Positions 1 through 7,788 of a stretch of DNA of 64,000 nucleotides are shown piece by piece. The stretch is from Flavobacterium sp. 9 (GTDB lineage: Bacteria; Bacteroidota; Bacteroidia; Flavobacteriales; Flavobacteriaceae), in contig NZ_PEEU01000001.1 of the NCBI RefSeq assembly GCF_002754195.1, forward strand, positions 2,480,001 through 2,544,000, given 5' to 3'. The stretch's first letter is position 1. Each line of letters starts with the position of its first letter. The notes below the pieces were generated by a model. That model saw only the letters and a list, made by a program, of their open reading frames with translations, made no database searches and was not told the origin of the DNA. Made by a program: the position numbers and the translations under genes.

Positions 1-86
1 TAGTAAGTAATTTCGCCAAATATATATTATTTTTAGAAACCCTTAACACTCGTCTAATTTTTTTTTAATCTTTCTTTAATTATTTT

Positions 87-539
87 TTAATCCCTATTTT
101 TACTATCCATTAAAATCGTTACAGGCCCATCATTTAAGAGATTAACCTTCATATCAGCACCAAAGATTCCGGTTTGTACTTTTTTATTAAAATCTTTTTC
201 TAATGATTTTACAAAGTTCTCGTACATAGGAATTGCAAATTCAGGTTTTGCTGCTTTTATGTAAGAAGGACGATTACCTTTTTTTGTAGAAGCATGAAGT
301 GTAAACTGGCTTACAACTATAATATCGCCATCGATATCTTGAACTGAGCAGTTCATGACATCATTTTCATCACCAAAAATTCTCATTTTTATAATTTTTC
401 CAACAAGCCAATCAATATCTTCCTGAGTGTCGGCTTCTTCAATTCCAACTAATACCAACAATCCTTTTTGAATGTCTGCTATTTTATTATTTTCAACTGT
501 TACTGATGCTTCTGAAACTCTTTGAACAACAATTCTCAT
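87..539 (-). CDS. dtd: D-aminoacyl-tRNA deacylase
   Basis: A 150-aa protein that removes D-amino acids (and glycine from tRNA-Ala) wrongly attached to tRNA in the cytoplasm. The family signature is clear: SQFTLHASTKKGNRPSY in the middle and the NDGPVTI motif near the C-terminus, both part of the active site at the dimer interface. The length is normal for the family. It starts MRIVVQRV, the typical N-terminus. It lies downstream of rsgA on the same strand, but a strong hairpin terminator separates the two, so it may have its own promoter. The 86 bases after it, to the window edge, hold no recognisable gene. Confidence 0.95.
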   Translation of the reverse strand: MRIVVQRVSEASVTVENNKIADIQKGLLVLVGIEEADTQEDIDWLVGKIIKMRIFGDENDVMNCSVQDIDGDIIVVSQFTLHASTKKGNRPSYIKAAKPEFAIPMYENFVKSLEKDFNKKVQTGIFGADMKVNLLNDGPVTILMDSKNRD

Positions 540-559
540 ATTACCTAAATTTCAATTAT

Positions 560-587
560 AAAAAAAAAGATGCACTACTGTGCATCT
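560..587 (-). terminator. Rho-independent terminator after rsgA
   Basis: An 8-bp perfect stem (AGATGCAC / GTGCATCT) with a 4-nt loop is followed on the minus strand by a run of nine Ts. It lies about 110 bp downstream of the rsgA stop and just upstream of dtd. Confidence 0.7.
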
Positions 588-695
588 CTACAATAATACT
601 ATTTTTTATTGGTGTTTAAAAAAATTGATACTGTTTATTTTGATAGTAAAATGATCTCTATAAAGTGTAAAACACTGTATTTAAGATGTAAACGA

Positions 696-1673
696 CTATT
701 TCCTCAGTTCGTCACTTGCTTTTCGATCTTCATCATAAGAATCCGTACGATAATTTTCATCATCACCTTCCAGAATCTTCAAGTAACTATTATAGCGTGA
801 CCAGGCAATCTCATCTCTTTCTAAAGCTGCCTTAATAGCACAATGAGGTTCTTCTTTATGCAGGCAATTATTGAATTTACATTGATCTTTTAACTTGAAA
901 AATTCAGGAAAATAACCACTGATTTCTTCTTTCTCCATATCCACGATTCCAAAACCTTTAATTCCCGGAGTATCGATAATTTTTGCATTAAAAGACAAAT
1001 CATACATTTCGGCAAAAGTCGTTGTATGTTGCCCTTGTTTACTGGCTTCAGAAATGTTTTTGGTTTTAAGATGTAAAGTAGGTTCCATGGCATTTACCAA
1101 AGTTGATTTCCCTACACCTGAATGTCCTGAAAACATACTTACTTTACCAATCATCATTTCTTTTAATTCTTCAACTCCTTTCATTTCAGTCGAAGAAACG
1201 CGAAGACATTTATAACCTATTTGCTGATAAACATATTGCATATACAATTGGTCTTCAAGAGTAGGTTCATCAAAAGTATCTATTTTATTAAAAACCAAAA
1301 TCGTTTCAATATTATAAGCTTCGGCAGTTACTAAAAAACGATCAATAAAGTTGAATGTAGTTGGTGGATTATTAATTGTGATCAATAAAAAAACGCGATC
1401 AATATTCGATGCAATAATATGCATTTGATGCGATAAGTTAACCGATTTACGAACGATGTAATTCTTTCTTTCGTGAATATTAAAAATGGTTCCCGTTACA
1501 GCATCTGAAGTTTCTTCGAGTTCATAATCCACAATATCACCTACAGCAATAGGATTAGTACTTTTAATACCTTTCATCCTAAACTTCCCTTTCATACGGC
1601 ATTCTATAAAATCACCTTTTTCAGATTTTACCGTGTACCAACTTCCTGTAGATTTATATACGAGTCCAGTCAT
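696..1673 (-). CDS. rsgA: Ribosome small-subunit-dependent GTPase A
   Basis: A 325-aa circularly permuted GTPase that helps late 30S ribosomal subunit maturation. Order of parts: N-terminal OB-fold (about 1-70), then the permuted GTPase motifs with G4 NKID at 129-132 before G1 GHSGVGKS at 183-190 and G3 DTPG at 234-237, then a C-terminal zinc-binding segment with Cys265, Cys270, His272 and Cys278. All key residues are present and the length is typical. The ATG start lies about 55 bp downstream of a good promoter match. Confidence 0.95.
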   Translation of the reverse strand: MTGLVYKSTGSWYTVKSEKGDFIECRMKGKFRMKGIKSTNPIAVGDIVDYELEETSDAVTGTIFNIHERKNYIVRKSVNLSHQMHIIASNIDRVFLLITINNPPTTFNFIDRFLVTAEAYNIETILVFNKIDTFDEPTLEDQLYMQYVYQQIGYKCLRVSSTEMKGVEELKEMMIGKVSMFSGHSGVGKSTLVNAMEPTLHLKTKNISEASKQGQHTTTFAEMYDLSFNAKIIDTPGIKGFGIVDMEKEEISGYFPEFFKLKDQCKFNNCLHKEEPHCAIKAALERDEIAWSRYNSYLKILEGDDENYRTDSYDEDRKASDELRK

Positions 1674-1726
1674 TCTTTAATTTTAGATTTCTGCTTCAGA
1701 GTTTAGATTCGGCTCTGAAATCTTTG

Positions 1727-1760
1727 CAAAGATAAATGAATAATTTTAAACATAGCCCAA
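1727..1760 (-). promoter_or_regulatory. Promoter of rsgA (Bacteroidota type)
   Basis: Reading the minus strand: TTG (1758-1760), 23 bp, TATCTTTG (1727-1734), matching TTG-N-TAnnTTTG. The spacer is at the long end of the usual range. The -33 element falls inside the left arm of an inverted repeat. Confidence 0.6.
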
Positions 1761-1826
1761 GGATTCAACCTTGGAAAATAGATTGAGACAAAACATTACG
1801 CTATCCAAGGTTGAAATCTTAGGCTA
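1753..1826. repeat. Imperfect inverted repeat, 23-bp arms
   Basis: Arms 1753-1775 and 1804-1826 match in reverse complement except for three positions, around a 28-bp spacer. This fills part of the 308-bp gap between rsgA and the aromatic operon. It resembles the other dispersed palindromic elements in this window in form but not in sequence. Confidence 0.6.
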
Positions 1827-1842
1827 CATAATTTAAAAACAA

Positions 1843-1880
1843 AAATCCCCACCATTTCTTTCAAAATGATGGGGATTTTA
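1843..1880 (-). terminator. Terminator of the aromatic amino acid operon
   Basis: A stem of about 13 bp with one mismatch, built around CCCCACCAT / ATGATGGGG, is flanked by A and T tracts on both sides. It sits 100 bp downstream of the last gene of the aromatic operon and could stop transcription in both directions. Confidence 0.7.
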
Positions 1881-1981
1881 AAAAAACAATCTATTTTTAA
1901 AATTATGAAATAAGAAAACTTTAGAACAGAATTTATTAAAAACTCAAATTAACTTATATCACATTTATACTTTAAAGAAAA

Positions 1982-3064
1982 TTATGCGTTGAAAATTTTC
2001 TCCTGGTGACCAATACTTTCCTGGTGAATTGCTTTGAACATTCTCAAAACAAACTCTTCAGTAAGACCTTTTTTCTCTCCTTCAAGAATCATTTTCCCTA
2101 AGATTTCGTTCCAACGGTTGTTTTGAAGAATCGCTACGTTTGCATCTTTTTTCACTTGTCCAATTTCGTCAGCAACTTTCATACGTTTTCCTAACAATTC
2201 TAATAAGTTAGCATCAAGAACATCGATGTTAGCTCTTAGTTTAGTCATTTTTTGGCTGTACTCATCTGTAGTATCATCCGTTTTTCTGATAGTCAAATCT
2301 TTAATGATTTGTTTCAAAGCGTCTGGAGTAACTTGTTGAGCAGCATCAGACCAAGCATTGTCCGGATCGTAGTGCGTTTCGATAATCATACCATCGTAGT
2401 TCAAATCTAAAGCTTCTTGAGTTACTTCAAAAATCATTTTACGATCTCCTGTAATGTGAGATGGATCGATGATTAATGGTAAATCAGGGAATTTATTTTG
2501 CAATTCGATAGCAATTTGCCATTCTGGAATGTTTCTGTATTTTGTTTTTTCGTAAGTAGAGAAACCTCTGTGAATAACTCCTAATTTCTCGATTCCAGCC
2601 ATATGTAAACGCTCAACACCACCTAACCATAAAGCTAAATCCGGGTTTACAGGGTTTTTAACCAAAACGATTTTATCAGTTCCTTTCAATGTATCAGCAA
2701 TTTCCTGAACAGCAAAAGGGTTTGCAGTTGTACGAGCACCAACCCATAAAACGTCAATATCATGTTCTAAAGCCAGCTTACAGTGAGCTGCAGTCGCAAC
2801 TTCAGTTCCCATTAATAAACCAGTTTCTTTCTTAGCTTTTTGCAACCATTTTAAACCAATTTCTCCAACACCTTCAAATCCTCCCGGACGCGTTCTTGGT
2901 TTCCAGATTCCCGCTCTGAATACACTAACTTTTGAATCTTTTAATTCGTGAGCAATTTTCAATACTTGATCTTCAGTTTCTGCACTACATGGTCCAGCTA
3001 TCACAAGTGGGTGATTTAAATTGAAATCTTCTAACCACTTTCTCATTTCTTTCTTATTTTCCAT
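1982..3064 (-). CDS. Bifunctional DAHP synthase / chorismate mutase
   Basis: A 360-aa two-domain enzyme. Residues about 1-260 are a KdsA-like type I DAHP synthase, with VIAGPCSAET near residue 22-31, which joins phosphoenolpyruvate and erythrose 4-phosphate in the first shikimate step. Residues about 270-360 are an AroQ-type chorismate mutase (RANIDVLDANLLELLGKRM, then EIGQVKK), which turns chorismate into prephenate. The fusion is common in Bacteroidota and allows the mutase domain to pass on feedback control. It is the last gene of the aromatic operon, 15 bp after the prephenate dehydrogenase gene. Confidence 0.95.
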   Translation of the reverse strand: MENKKEMRKWLEDFNLNHPLVIAGPCSAETEDQVLKIAHELKDSKVSVFRAGIWKPRTRPGGFEGVGEIGLKWLQKAKKETGLLMGTEVATAAHCKLALEHDIDVLWVGARTTANPFAVQEIADTLKGTDKIVLVKNPVNPDLALWLGGVERLHMAGIEKLGVIHRGFSTYEKTKYRNIPEWQIAIELQNKFPDLPLIIDPSHITGDRKMIFEVTQEALDLNYDGMIIETHYDPDNAWSDAAQQVTPDALKQIIKDLTIRKTDDTTDEYSQKMTKLRANIDVLDANLLELLGKRMKVADEIGQVKKDANVAILQNNRWNEILGKMILEGEKKGLTEEFVLRMFKAIHQESIGHQEKIFNA

Positions 3065-3079
3065 CTTAATTTTTAGTTT

Positions 3080-3937
3080 TTATTTTTTAATTGTTAATCC
3101 GTTTAATATCTCTTTAATTTTATTTGTGCTTTCCATTTCTTCAAAAATGGCATTATAATTTTCATCTTTCAACAAATCTCTAAACCGACTCAGATTTGAA
3201 ATATATTCTTCTAATGTCTCAATAACGTGTTCTTTGTTTTGCTTAAAAATCGGTGTCCACATTGCCGGAGAACTTTTTGCTAAACGTACGGTGCTTTCAA
3301 ATCCACTTCCCGCCATATCAAAAATATCCTGTTCGTCTTTTTCTTTATTCATTACCGTTTTCCCGAGCATAAAGGAACTAATGTGCGACAAATGTGAAAC
3401 GTAAGCAATATGTTTATCGTGCGAAGTTGGATCCATATATCGAATCCTCATTCCAATTTCGCTGAAAAGCTGCAATGCTTTTTCCTGCAATTTAAAAGTG
3501 GTTTTTTCCACCTCGCAAATAATGTTTGTTTTTCCTTTAAACAAACCTTTTATCGCCGCCGAAGGTCCTGAAAACTCCGTTCCTGCAATTGGATGCGTTG
3601 CAATAAAATTTCTTCTTTTTGGGTGACTGGCAACTGCATCACAAATTGGTTTTTTAGTCGATCCAACTTCAAAAACAATTGTTTTATCACCAACCAAATC
3701 CAATACTTTAGGCAAAACCGTCAGCGCAACATCCACAGGAACCGAAACAATTACAAAATCAGCTTCCGCCAAATCTTCAAAACTTCCTGCCTGATCAATA
3801 ACTCCTAAATCAATTGCTTCTTGCAAATGTTTTTCGTTATTATCTATTCCAAAAATAGTTGCGTTTGGATGTTGATCTTTGATGTCCAGCACCATCGAAC
3901 CTCCTATTAACCCTATTCCTATTACGTATACTTTCAT
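3080..3937 (-). CDS. tyrA: Prephenate dehydrogenase
   Basis: A 285-aa NAD(P)-dependent enzyme that converts prephenate to 4-hydroxyphenylpyruvate on the tyrosine branch. The N-terminal Rossmann fold is seen as VIGIGLIGGSM (residues 4-14), and the substrate-binding motif as THPIAGTEFSGP around residues 114-125. No ACT or mutase domain is attached; the mutase is fused to the DAHP synthase gene just downstream. Only one base separates its ATG from the stop of the unrecognised gene before it, so it is surely cotranscribed. Confidence 0.93.
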   Translation of the reverse strand: MKVYVIGIGLIGGSMVLDIKDQHPNATIFGIDNNEKHLQEAIDLGVIDQAGSFEDLAEADFVIVSVPVDVALTVLPKVLDLVGDKTIVFEVGSTKKPICDAVASHPKRRNFIATHPIAGTEFSGPSAAIKGLFKGKTNIICEVEKTTFKLQEKALQLFSEIGMRIRYMDPTSHDKHIAYVSHLSHISSFMLGKTVMNKEKDEQDIFDMAGSGFESTVRLAKSSPAMWTPIFKQNKEHVIETLEEYISNLSRFRDLLKDENYNAIFEEMESTNKIKEILNGLTIKK

Positions 3938-3938
3938 T

Positions 3939-4508
3939 TTACTTCCATCGTTTATTTCCTACTTCCCCTTCTATGTGCTTATCTATTACTTTTTTCGCAA
4001 CATTATTTGCATTTCTCTCCAGCGTTCTTCTTCCTAATGTTCTATGAATAATTTCTTTTATTTCTGTTGCTTCTGCTTCTTTTTTCCATTCTTTTATAAT
4101 TCTAACTGATCTTCCAAAATATCCATTTTCATCTAAAAATTTTTCAGAAACATAGTCATTGATTTCACATATGAAAATTTCATTTTTAGAATTTCTTACA
4201 ACAACTATATCACCAATATCCATCCCACTAATCCAGCACCAAATAAAGTAATCACATTGTTTTGGTTCGTAGGTTATATATCTATCTTTAATTAATTCGT
4301 TTTTAATTTCATAAACAATATTTCGTATTTGACGTCCTGAAATTAATGCTTTCGGAAAAATTTGTTTTTTAAATTCTATAACACTTTGAAGTTTATTAAT
4401 TTCTTTTTCTGCACAAACTCCATGTTGACTATAAATAAATGGATTATCTGTAGAAATATCCTTAATGTGTGTCATTTTATCTGTTCTCAAAAACCAAATA
4501 TTTCCCAT
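3939..4508 (-). CDS. Unrecognised protein inside the aromatic operon
   Basis: A 189-aa soluble protein with no signal peptide or membrane segment. I do not recognise the family. It fits tightly between the aminotransferase gene (9 bp upstream) and tyrA (1 bp downstream), so it is cotranscribed with the pathway. The central part (MDIGDIVVVRNSKNEIFICEI, about residues 115-135, then a charged ...IIKEWKKE stretch) recalls the small barrel found before the nuclease in some Mrr-type restriction proteins, where a GD-V-V turn is followed by an I-G-E-I strand. That likeness is weak and visual only. The C-terminal 50 residues are basic and probably helical. The gene is more AT-rich and uses more ATA codons than its neighbours, which hints at insertion. 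A pathway role is not excluded. Confidence 0.75.
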   Translation of the reverse strand: MGNIWFLRTDKMTHIKDISTDNPFIYSQHGVCAEKEINKLQSVIEFKKQIFPKALISGRQIRNIVYEIKNELIKDRYITYEPKQCDYFIWCWISGMDIGDIVVVRNSKNEIFICEINDYVSEKFLDENGYFGRSVRIIKEWKKEAEATEIKEIIHRTLGRRTLERNANNVAKKVIDKHIEGEVGNKRWK

Positions 4509-4517
4509 AATATTATA

Positions 4518-5663
4518 TTAAAATCTATCAATAGCTTCTTGTACTTTTTCCTCCTTCACACACAGCGAGAATCTAATATATCCTTCACCATTGCTTCCGA
4601 AGATTGTTCCCGGTGTGATAAAAATATGTTTCTCGTATAATATTTCGTCAATGAACTTTTCTGCTGATTCGATTCCTTCTGGAAGTTTCGCCCAAACAAA
4701 AAGCCCAACTCCTTCTTTATAAACTTTGCAGCCTAATTTTTCTGCTAGTTTTTCTGTTAATTCTCTACGGCGTCTGTAGATCTTGTTTTGATCTTCGAAC
4801 CAAGATTTATCGCAATTCAACGCTGCAACTGCACCTTTCTGAATTCCGTAGAACATTCCGCTGTCCATGTTGCTTTTTACTTTTAGAACCGCATCGATAA
4901 TTTCAGGATTTCCCAAAACCATTCCAACTCTCCAACCTGCCATGTTGAATGTTTTACTAAGTGAATTCAATTCTAAAGCCACTTCTTTTGCGCCTTCAAC
5001 TTGCAATAAACTCATTGGATTATCATTCAAAACAAAACTATACGGATTATCGTTGATCAATAATATGTTATGTTTTTTAGCAAAAGCAACCAATTTTTCA
5101 AATAACGCTAAACTTCCTCTCGCTCCAGTTGGCATGTGTGGATATCCAAGCCACATAATTTTTACTTTCTCCATCTCTAATTTTTCCAAAGCTTCAAAAT
5201 CCGGTTCCCAGGCATTTGCTTCTTTTAGATCGTAATAAACCGGAACCGCTCCAACCAAATTAGTTACCGAAGTATAAGTTGGATAACCCGGATTCGGAAT
5301 CAAAACGTGATCGCCTTCATTTAAAAATGCTAACGAAATGTGCATAATTCCTTCTTTCGAACCCATCAAAGGCAAAATCTCGTTATTCGGATTTAATTCA
5401 ACACCAAACTGATTCTGATAAAAATCTGCCATCCCTTTTCTCAATTCCGGTAATCCCTGATAGCTCTGATAACCATGCCCGTTTTCATCTTGAATTGCTG
5501 CGGCAACCGCTTCAATTACTGCTTTCGACGGACTCAAATCAGGGCTTCCAATTCCCATATTGATGATAGACTTTCCTTCAGATTGCAATTGACGAACTTC
5601 TCTCAATTTTGATGAGAAGTAGTATTCTTCAACTGTATCTAATCTTTTTGCTGTTGTAATCAT
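4518..5663 (-). CDS. PLP-dependent class I/II aminotransferase
   Basis: A 381-aa fold-type I aminotransferase. The PLP lysine is Lys237 in SLSKTFNMAGWRVGM, and Asp205 in INDNPYSF is the residue that holds the pyridine nitrogen. From its position between pheA and tyrA it probably transaminates phenylpyruvate and 4-hydroxyphenylpyruvate (or prephenate) to finish Phe and Tyr synthesis. The sequence alone does not fix the substrate, and homologs are often labelled aspartate or LL-DAP aminotransferase. It follows pheA by 87 bp, and that gap contains simple repeats of TTTGGACTTTGGACTTT type. Confidence 0.88.
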   Translation of the reverse strand: MITTAKRLDTVEEYYFSSKLREVRQLQSEGKSIINMGIGSPDLSPSKAVIEAVAAAIQDENGHGYQSYQGLPELRKGMADFYQNQFGVELNPNNEILPLMGSKEGIMHISLAFLNEGDHVLIPNPGYPTYTSVTNLVGAVPVYYDLKEANAWEPDFEALEKLEMEKVKIMWLGYPHMPTGARGSLALFEKLVAFAKKHNILLINDNPYSFVLNDNPMSLLQVEGAKEVALELNSLSKTFNMAGWRVGMVLGNPEIIDAVLKVKSNMDSGMFYGIQKGAVAALNCDKSWFEDQNKIYRRRRELTEKLAEKLGCKVYKEGVGLFVWAKLPEGIESAEKFIDEILYEKHIFITPGTIFGSNGEGYIRFSLCVKEEKVQEAIDRF

Positions 5664-5750
5664 TTCTATTTTTTATTAAAAAATGCTTTAGGCTTTAGGC
5701 TGTAAGCATTATGCTTTTCTCTTTAGACTTTCGACTTTGGACTTTGGACT

Positions 5751-6590
5751 TTATGACTGAGCCAAAGGCTTTGTGTTTTTATATTCTCCCAATACTTTAA
5801 AATATTCTGCCATTATATTTAATAATGATTTGGCTTTTGCAAAATCTTCGTATTTCTCAAATGTTACATCTACGAAAAATGAATATTTCCAAGGTGTTTC
5901 AATTTTTGGAAGCGACTGAATTTTTGTCAAATTCAGTTTGCAATCACTCATTACATTCAAAACTGCTGCTAAACTTCCTCTTTTGTGATCCAATTCAAAT
6001 TTGATTGAGGCTCTGTTGATTTCATTTTCCGGCAAAAATGAATTTTGCTTTTTGATAATCACAAAACGAGTCATGTTGTTTTTGATCGTTTGAATTTCCG
6101 GTGCGATAATATCAAGATCATACATTTCCGAAGCTACTTTACTTGCAATTGCTGCGATTCCGGTTAGTTGTTTTTCCTGAATTCTTCTTGCAGTTTCAGC
6201 TGTATCTTTGTCTTCAACCAACTTAATGTTCGGATATTGTTTTAAGAAATCCATACATTGTAAAATTGCCATTGGATGTGAATGAACTTCTTTTATATCT
6301 TCGATTTTCTGACCTTTTAAAGCCATTAAATTTTGGCTAATATTTAAATAATGCTCTCCAATTATGTGTAAATTATTTTTGTCAATCAAAGCATAATTCG
6401 GAATAATTGGCCCTGCAATCGAATTTTCAATCGCCATAACTGCCTGGTCAGTTTTTCCGGAAAGCAGGCTGTCAATTAATTCTTCAAAAGATAAACATTC
6501 ATCAATTTCCACATTTTCAGAGAAATACTCCTTCACAACCTGATGATGAAATGAACCTTTTATACCTTGTATTGCAATTTTAGTTGTCAT
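5751..6590 (-). CDS. pheA: Prephenate dehydratase
   Basis: A 279-aa enzyme that converts prephenate to phenylpyruvate. The catalytic periplasmic-binding-like fold occupies about 1-180, with IENSIAGPIIPNY at 54-66 and the catalytic Thr-Arg-Phe (NNMTRF) at 174-176. Residues about 190-265 form the ACT domain that binds phenylalanine, so feedback inhibition is expected. It lacks the chorismate mutase domain of the enterobacterial PheA. It is the first enzyme gene of the operon, and its ATG lies only 6 bases after the U-tract of an attenuator. Confidence 0.95.
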   Translation of the reverse strand: MTTKIAIQGIKGSFHHQVVKEYFSENVEIDECLSFEELIDSLLSGKTDQAVMAIENSIAGPIIPNYALIDKNNLHIIGEHYLNISQNLMALKGQKIEDIKEVHSHPMAILQCMDFLKQYPNIKLVEDKDTAETARRIQEKQLTGIAAIASKVASEMYDLDIIAPEIQTIKNNMTRFVIIKKQNSFLPENEINRASIKFELDHKRGSLAAVLNVMSDCKLNLTKIQSLPKIETPWKYSFFVDVTFEKYEDFAKAKSLLNIMAEYFKVLGEYKNTKPLAQS

Positions 6591-6596
6591 ATATTC

Positions 6597-6625
6597 AAAA
6601 AAAAATCCTGATTTGCATCAGGATT
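6597..6625 (-). terminator. Attenuator terminator before pheA
   Basis: A perfect 9-bp stem (AATCCTGAT / ATCAGGATT, 6604-6612 and 6617-6625) with a 4-nt loop is followed on the minus strand by nine Ts. It ends 6 bases before the pheA start. The only thing upstream on this strand is the Phe/Tyr-rich leader peptide, so it reads as a transcription attenuator. Confidence 0.85.
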
Positions 6626-6680
6626 GTATATTAGTTTTATTTGTCTTTTAAATTTTCTCAAATAACCATAGCACAATCCT
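6620..6680 (-). promoter_or_regulatory. Antiterminator pairing of the phe/tyr attenuator
   Basis: Bases 6673-6680 (inside the end of the leader peptide gene) pair perfectly over 8 bp with 6620-6627, which overlap the 5' arm of the terminator hairpin. The two foldings exclude each other. A ribosome stalled on the Phe/Tyr codons just upstream leaves 6673-6680 free, so the antiterminator can form. A ribosome that reaches the stop codon at 6658 covers it, so the terminator forms. Confidence 0.75.
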
Positions 6681-6738
6681 CACTTCTACTAAAGAAGAAA
6701 TAAAAAGAGTTGCTAAAATAAAAACGGTTATTAGACAT
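6658..6738 (-). CDS. Phe/Tyr leader peptide of the aromatic operon
   Basis: A 26-codon gene too short for ordinary gene callers. It encodes MSNNR, then FYFSNSFYFFF, then a polar tail ending CAMVI. Six of 26 codons are Phe and two are Tyr, with the densest run (F-Y-F-F-F) just before the antiterminator arm. It starts at ATG (6736-6738) and stops 68 bases before pheA. The codon bias, the position, the terminator against the pheA start and the mutually exclusive pairings together fit classical ribosome-mediated attenuation sensing charged tRNA-Phe and tRNA-Tyr. The peptide itself probably has no other job. Confidence 0.85.
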   Translation of the reverse strand: MSNNRFYFSNSFYFFFSRSEDCAMVI

Positions 6739-7003
6739 TTTGTTTGTGTTTTTCAATAAATTCTCTGCGAATGTATAAATTATTTTTACTGCACCAAAAA
6801 AAATAATGCATTTTATGAAACAAAAAAGGATTTCTTAACAAATTTAGCAGGTTTTGTATGATAATATAAAAAAACAGCCTTAAAATGCGATATAGACAAT
6901 TGGTTTTTAGTGAGCTACTAAGGTTCTGAGTTGCTAAGACGCTGAGATTTCATCTTCTTTTTCTACTTATGGAATCAATTTAAACCTGATTTCTTTAGAA
7001 TCT

Positions 7004-7102
7004 TGTCATTTCGACGGAGGAGAAATCACACTAGAAACTCGACAAAGATTGGCAATTATAGCCACGGAATACTTGTGTGATTTCTCCTCCGTCGAAATGA
7101 CA
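7004..7102. repeat. Perfect inverted repeat, 28-bp arms
   Basis: Arms 7004-7031 and 7075-7102 are exact reverse complements (core TCGACGGAGGAGAAATCAC) around a 43-bp spacer. It lies in the 383 bp between the aromatic leader and the 90-aa gene; the rest of that gap holds simple TGAGTTGCTAAG-like repeats and no gene. A REP- or MITE-like dispersed element is the likely identity. Confidence 0.8.
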
Positions 7103-7121
7103 TAAAATGAGAATAATCGAT

Positions 7122-7394
7122 CTAATCCTTATAAATTAGAAACTCATCAACAAACTGCTTCTCTTCATCTGTATATAAAAAGTAATTTCCAATTGTTTTT
7201 TGCTCATCTTGTGAAAGAAGTTCTAATCTTATTTCAATACATGGCGTTACAATAAAATCATGATCCATTAAGACCGAAATAGATTTTGGAGAAACCAGAC
7301 ATTCTTCACGGTATTCTTCATCAATATTATCATAATATTCAATTGCTAATCGATAATATTCTTCTTTATTTTTTAGAATTATATTCAAATTCAT
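7122..7394 (-). CDS. Unrecognised small acidic protein
   Basis: A 90-aa cytoplasmic protein, strongly acidic, with no signal peptide. I do not recognise it. It follows two exported small proteins on the same strand by 7 bp, so the three probably form one transcript. The size and charge would suit an immunity or inhibitor protein, but nothing in the sequence proves that. Confidence 0.6.
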   Translation of the reverse strand: MNLNIILKNKEEYYRLAIEYYDNIDEEYREECLVSPKSISVLMDHDFIVTPCIEIRLELLSQDEQKTIGNYFLYTDEEKQFVDEFLIYKD

Positions 7395-7401
7395 AAGTAT
7401 C

Positions 7402-7782
7402 TCAATTTTTTACTTTTATCCAATAAGAATCTGATCTTTCATTATCATCGAATAAAAAAGCTATTTTCTTATCATCGATTATAATAAACTTTGCTGGAGG
7501 TCTATTTTTATCATCATAAAGTTCTAAAGTATCGCCAATCATTTTCCAAACGCCATATTCATCGTTAGATCTCCTTAAAATATTTTTCCGAGCCATTTTC
7601 CTCGAATTATATTGTTGCTCTAAGAGTCTATAACTATTATCTTCTTTTAAATACAAAACACTTACTACATAAGCATATCCAATAGTAGGATAAGAATCAG
7701 CCGTAATTCGATAGATAACATCTCGCTTCTGAGCATAAACAGTATTAACTATCAAGAATAAACCTAACATAATTTTCTTCAT
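7402..7782 (-). CDS. Unrecognised secreted protein
   Basis: A 126-aa protein with a cleavable signal peptide (MKKIMLGLFLIVNTVYAQ, cut before or after Gln18) and a short mature domain of predicted beta strands rich in charged residues (GVWKMIGDTLELYDD, then IDDKKIAFLFDD). The W-x-x-x-G-D-T-L-x-L pattern is like that seen in small Bacteroidota exported beta proteins of the lipocalin-like type. The family is not identified. It sits 6 bp after the lipoprotein gene upstream. Confidence 0.65.
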   Translation of the reverse strand: MKKIMLGLFLIVNTVYAQKRDVIYRITADSYPTIGYAYVVSVLYLKEDNSYRLLEQQYNSRKMARKNILRRSNDEYGVWKMIGDTLELYDDKNRPPAKFIIIDDKKIAFLFDDNERSDSYWIKVKN

Positions 7783-7788
7783 TTGAAA

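Noticed and set aside
609..800. Plus-strand frame of 63 codons overlapping the end of rsgA
   Set aside because: Antisense to rsgA, low complexity, no supporting signals.
3600..3810. Plus-strand frames inside tyrA and the aminotransferase gene
   Set aside because: Antisense shadows of strongly supported genes, without start signals or family features.
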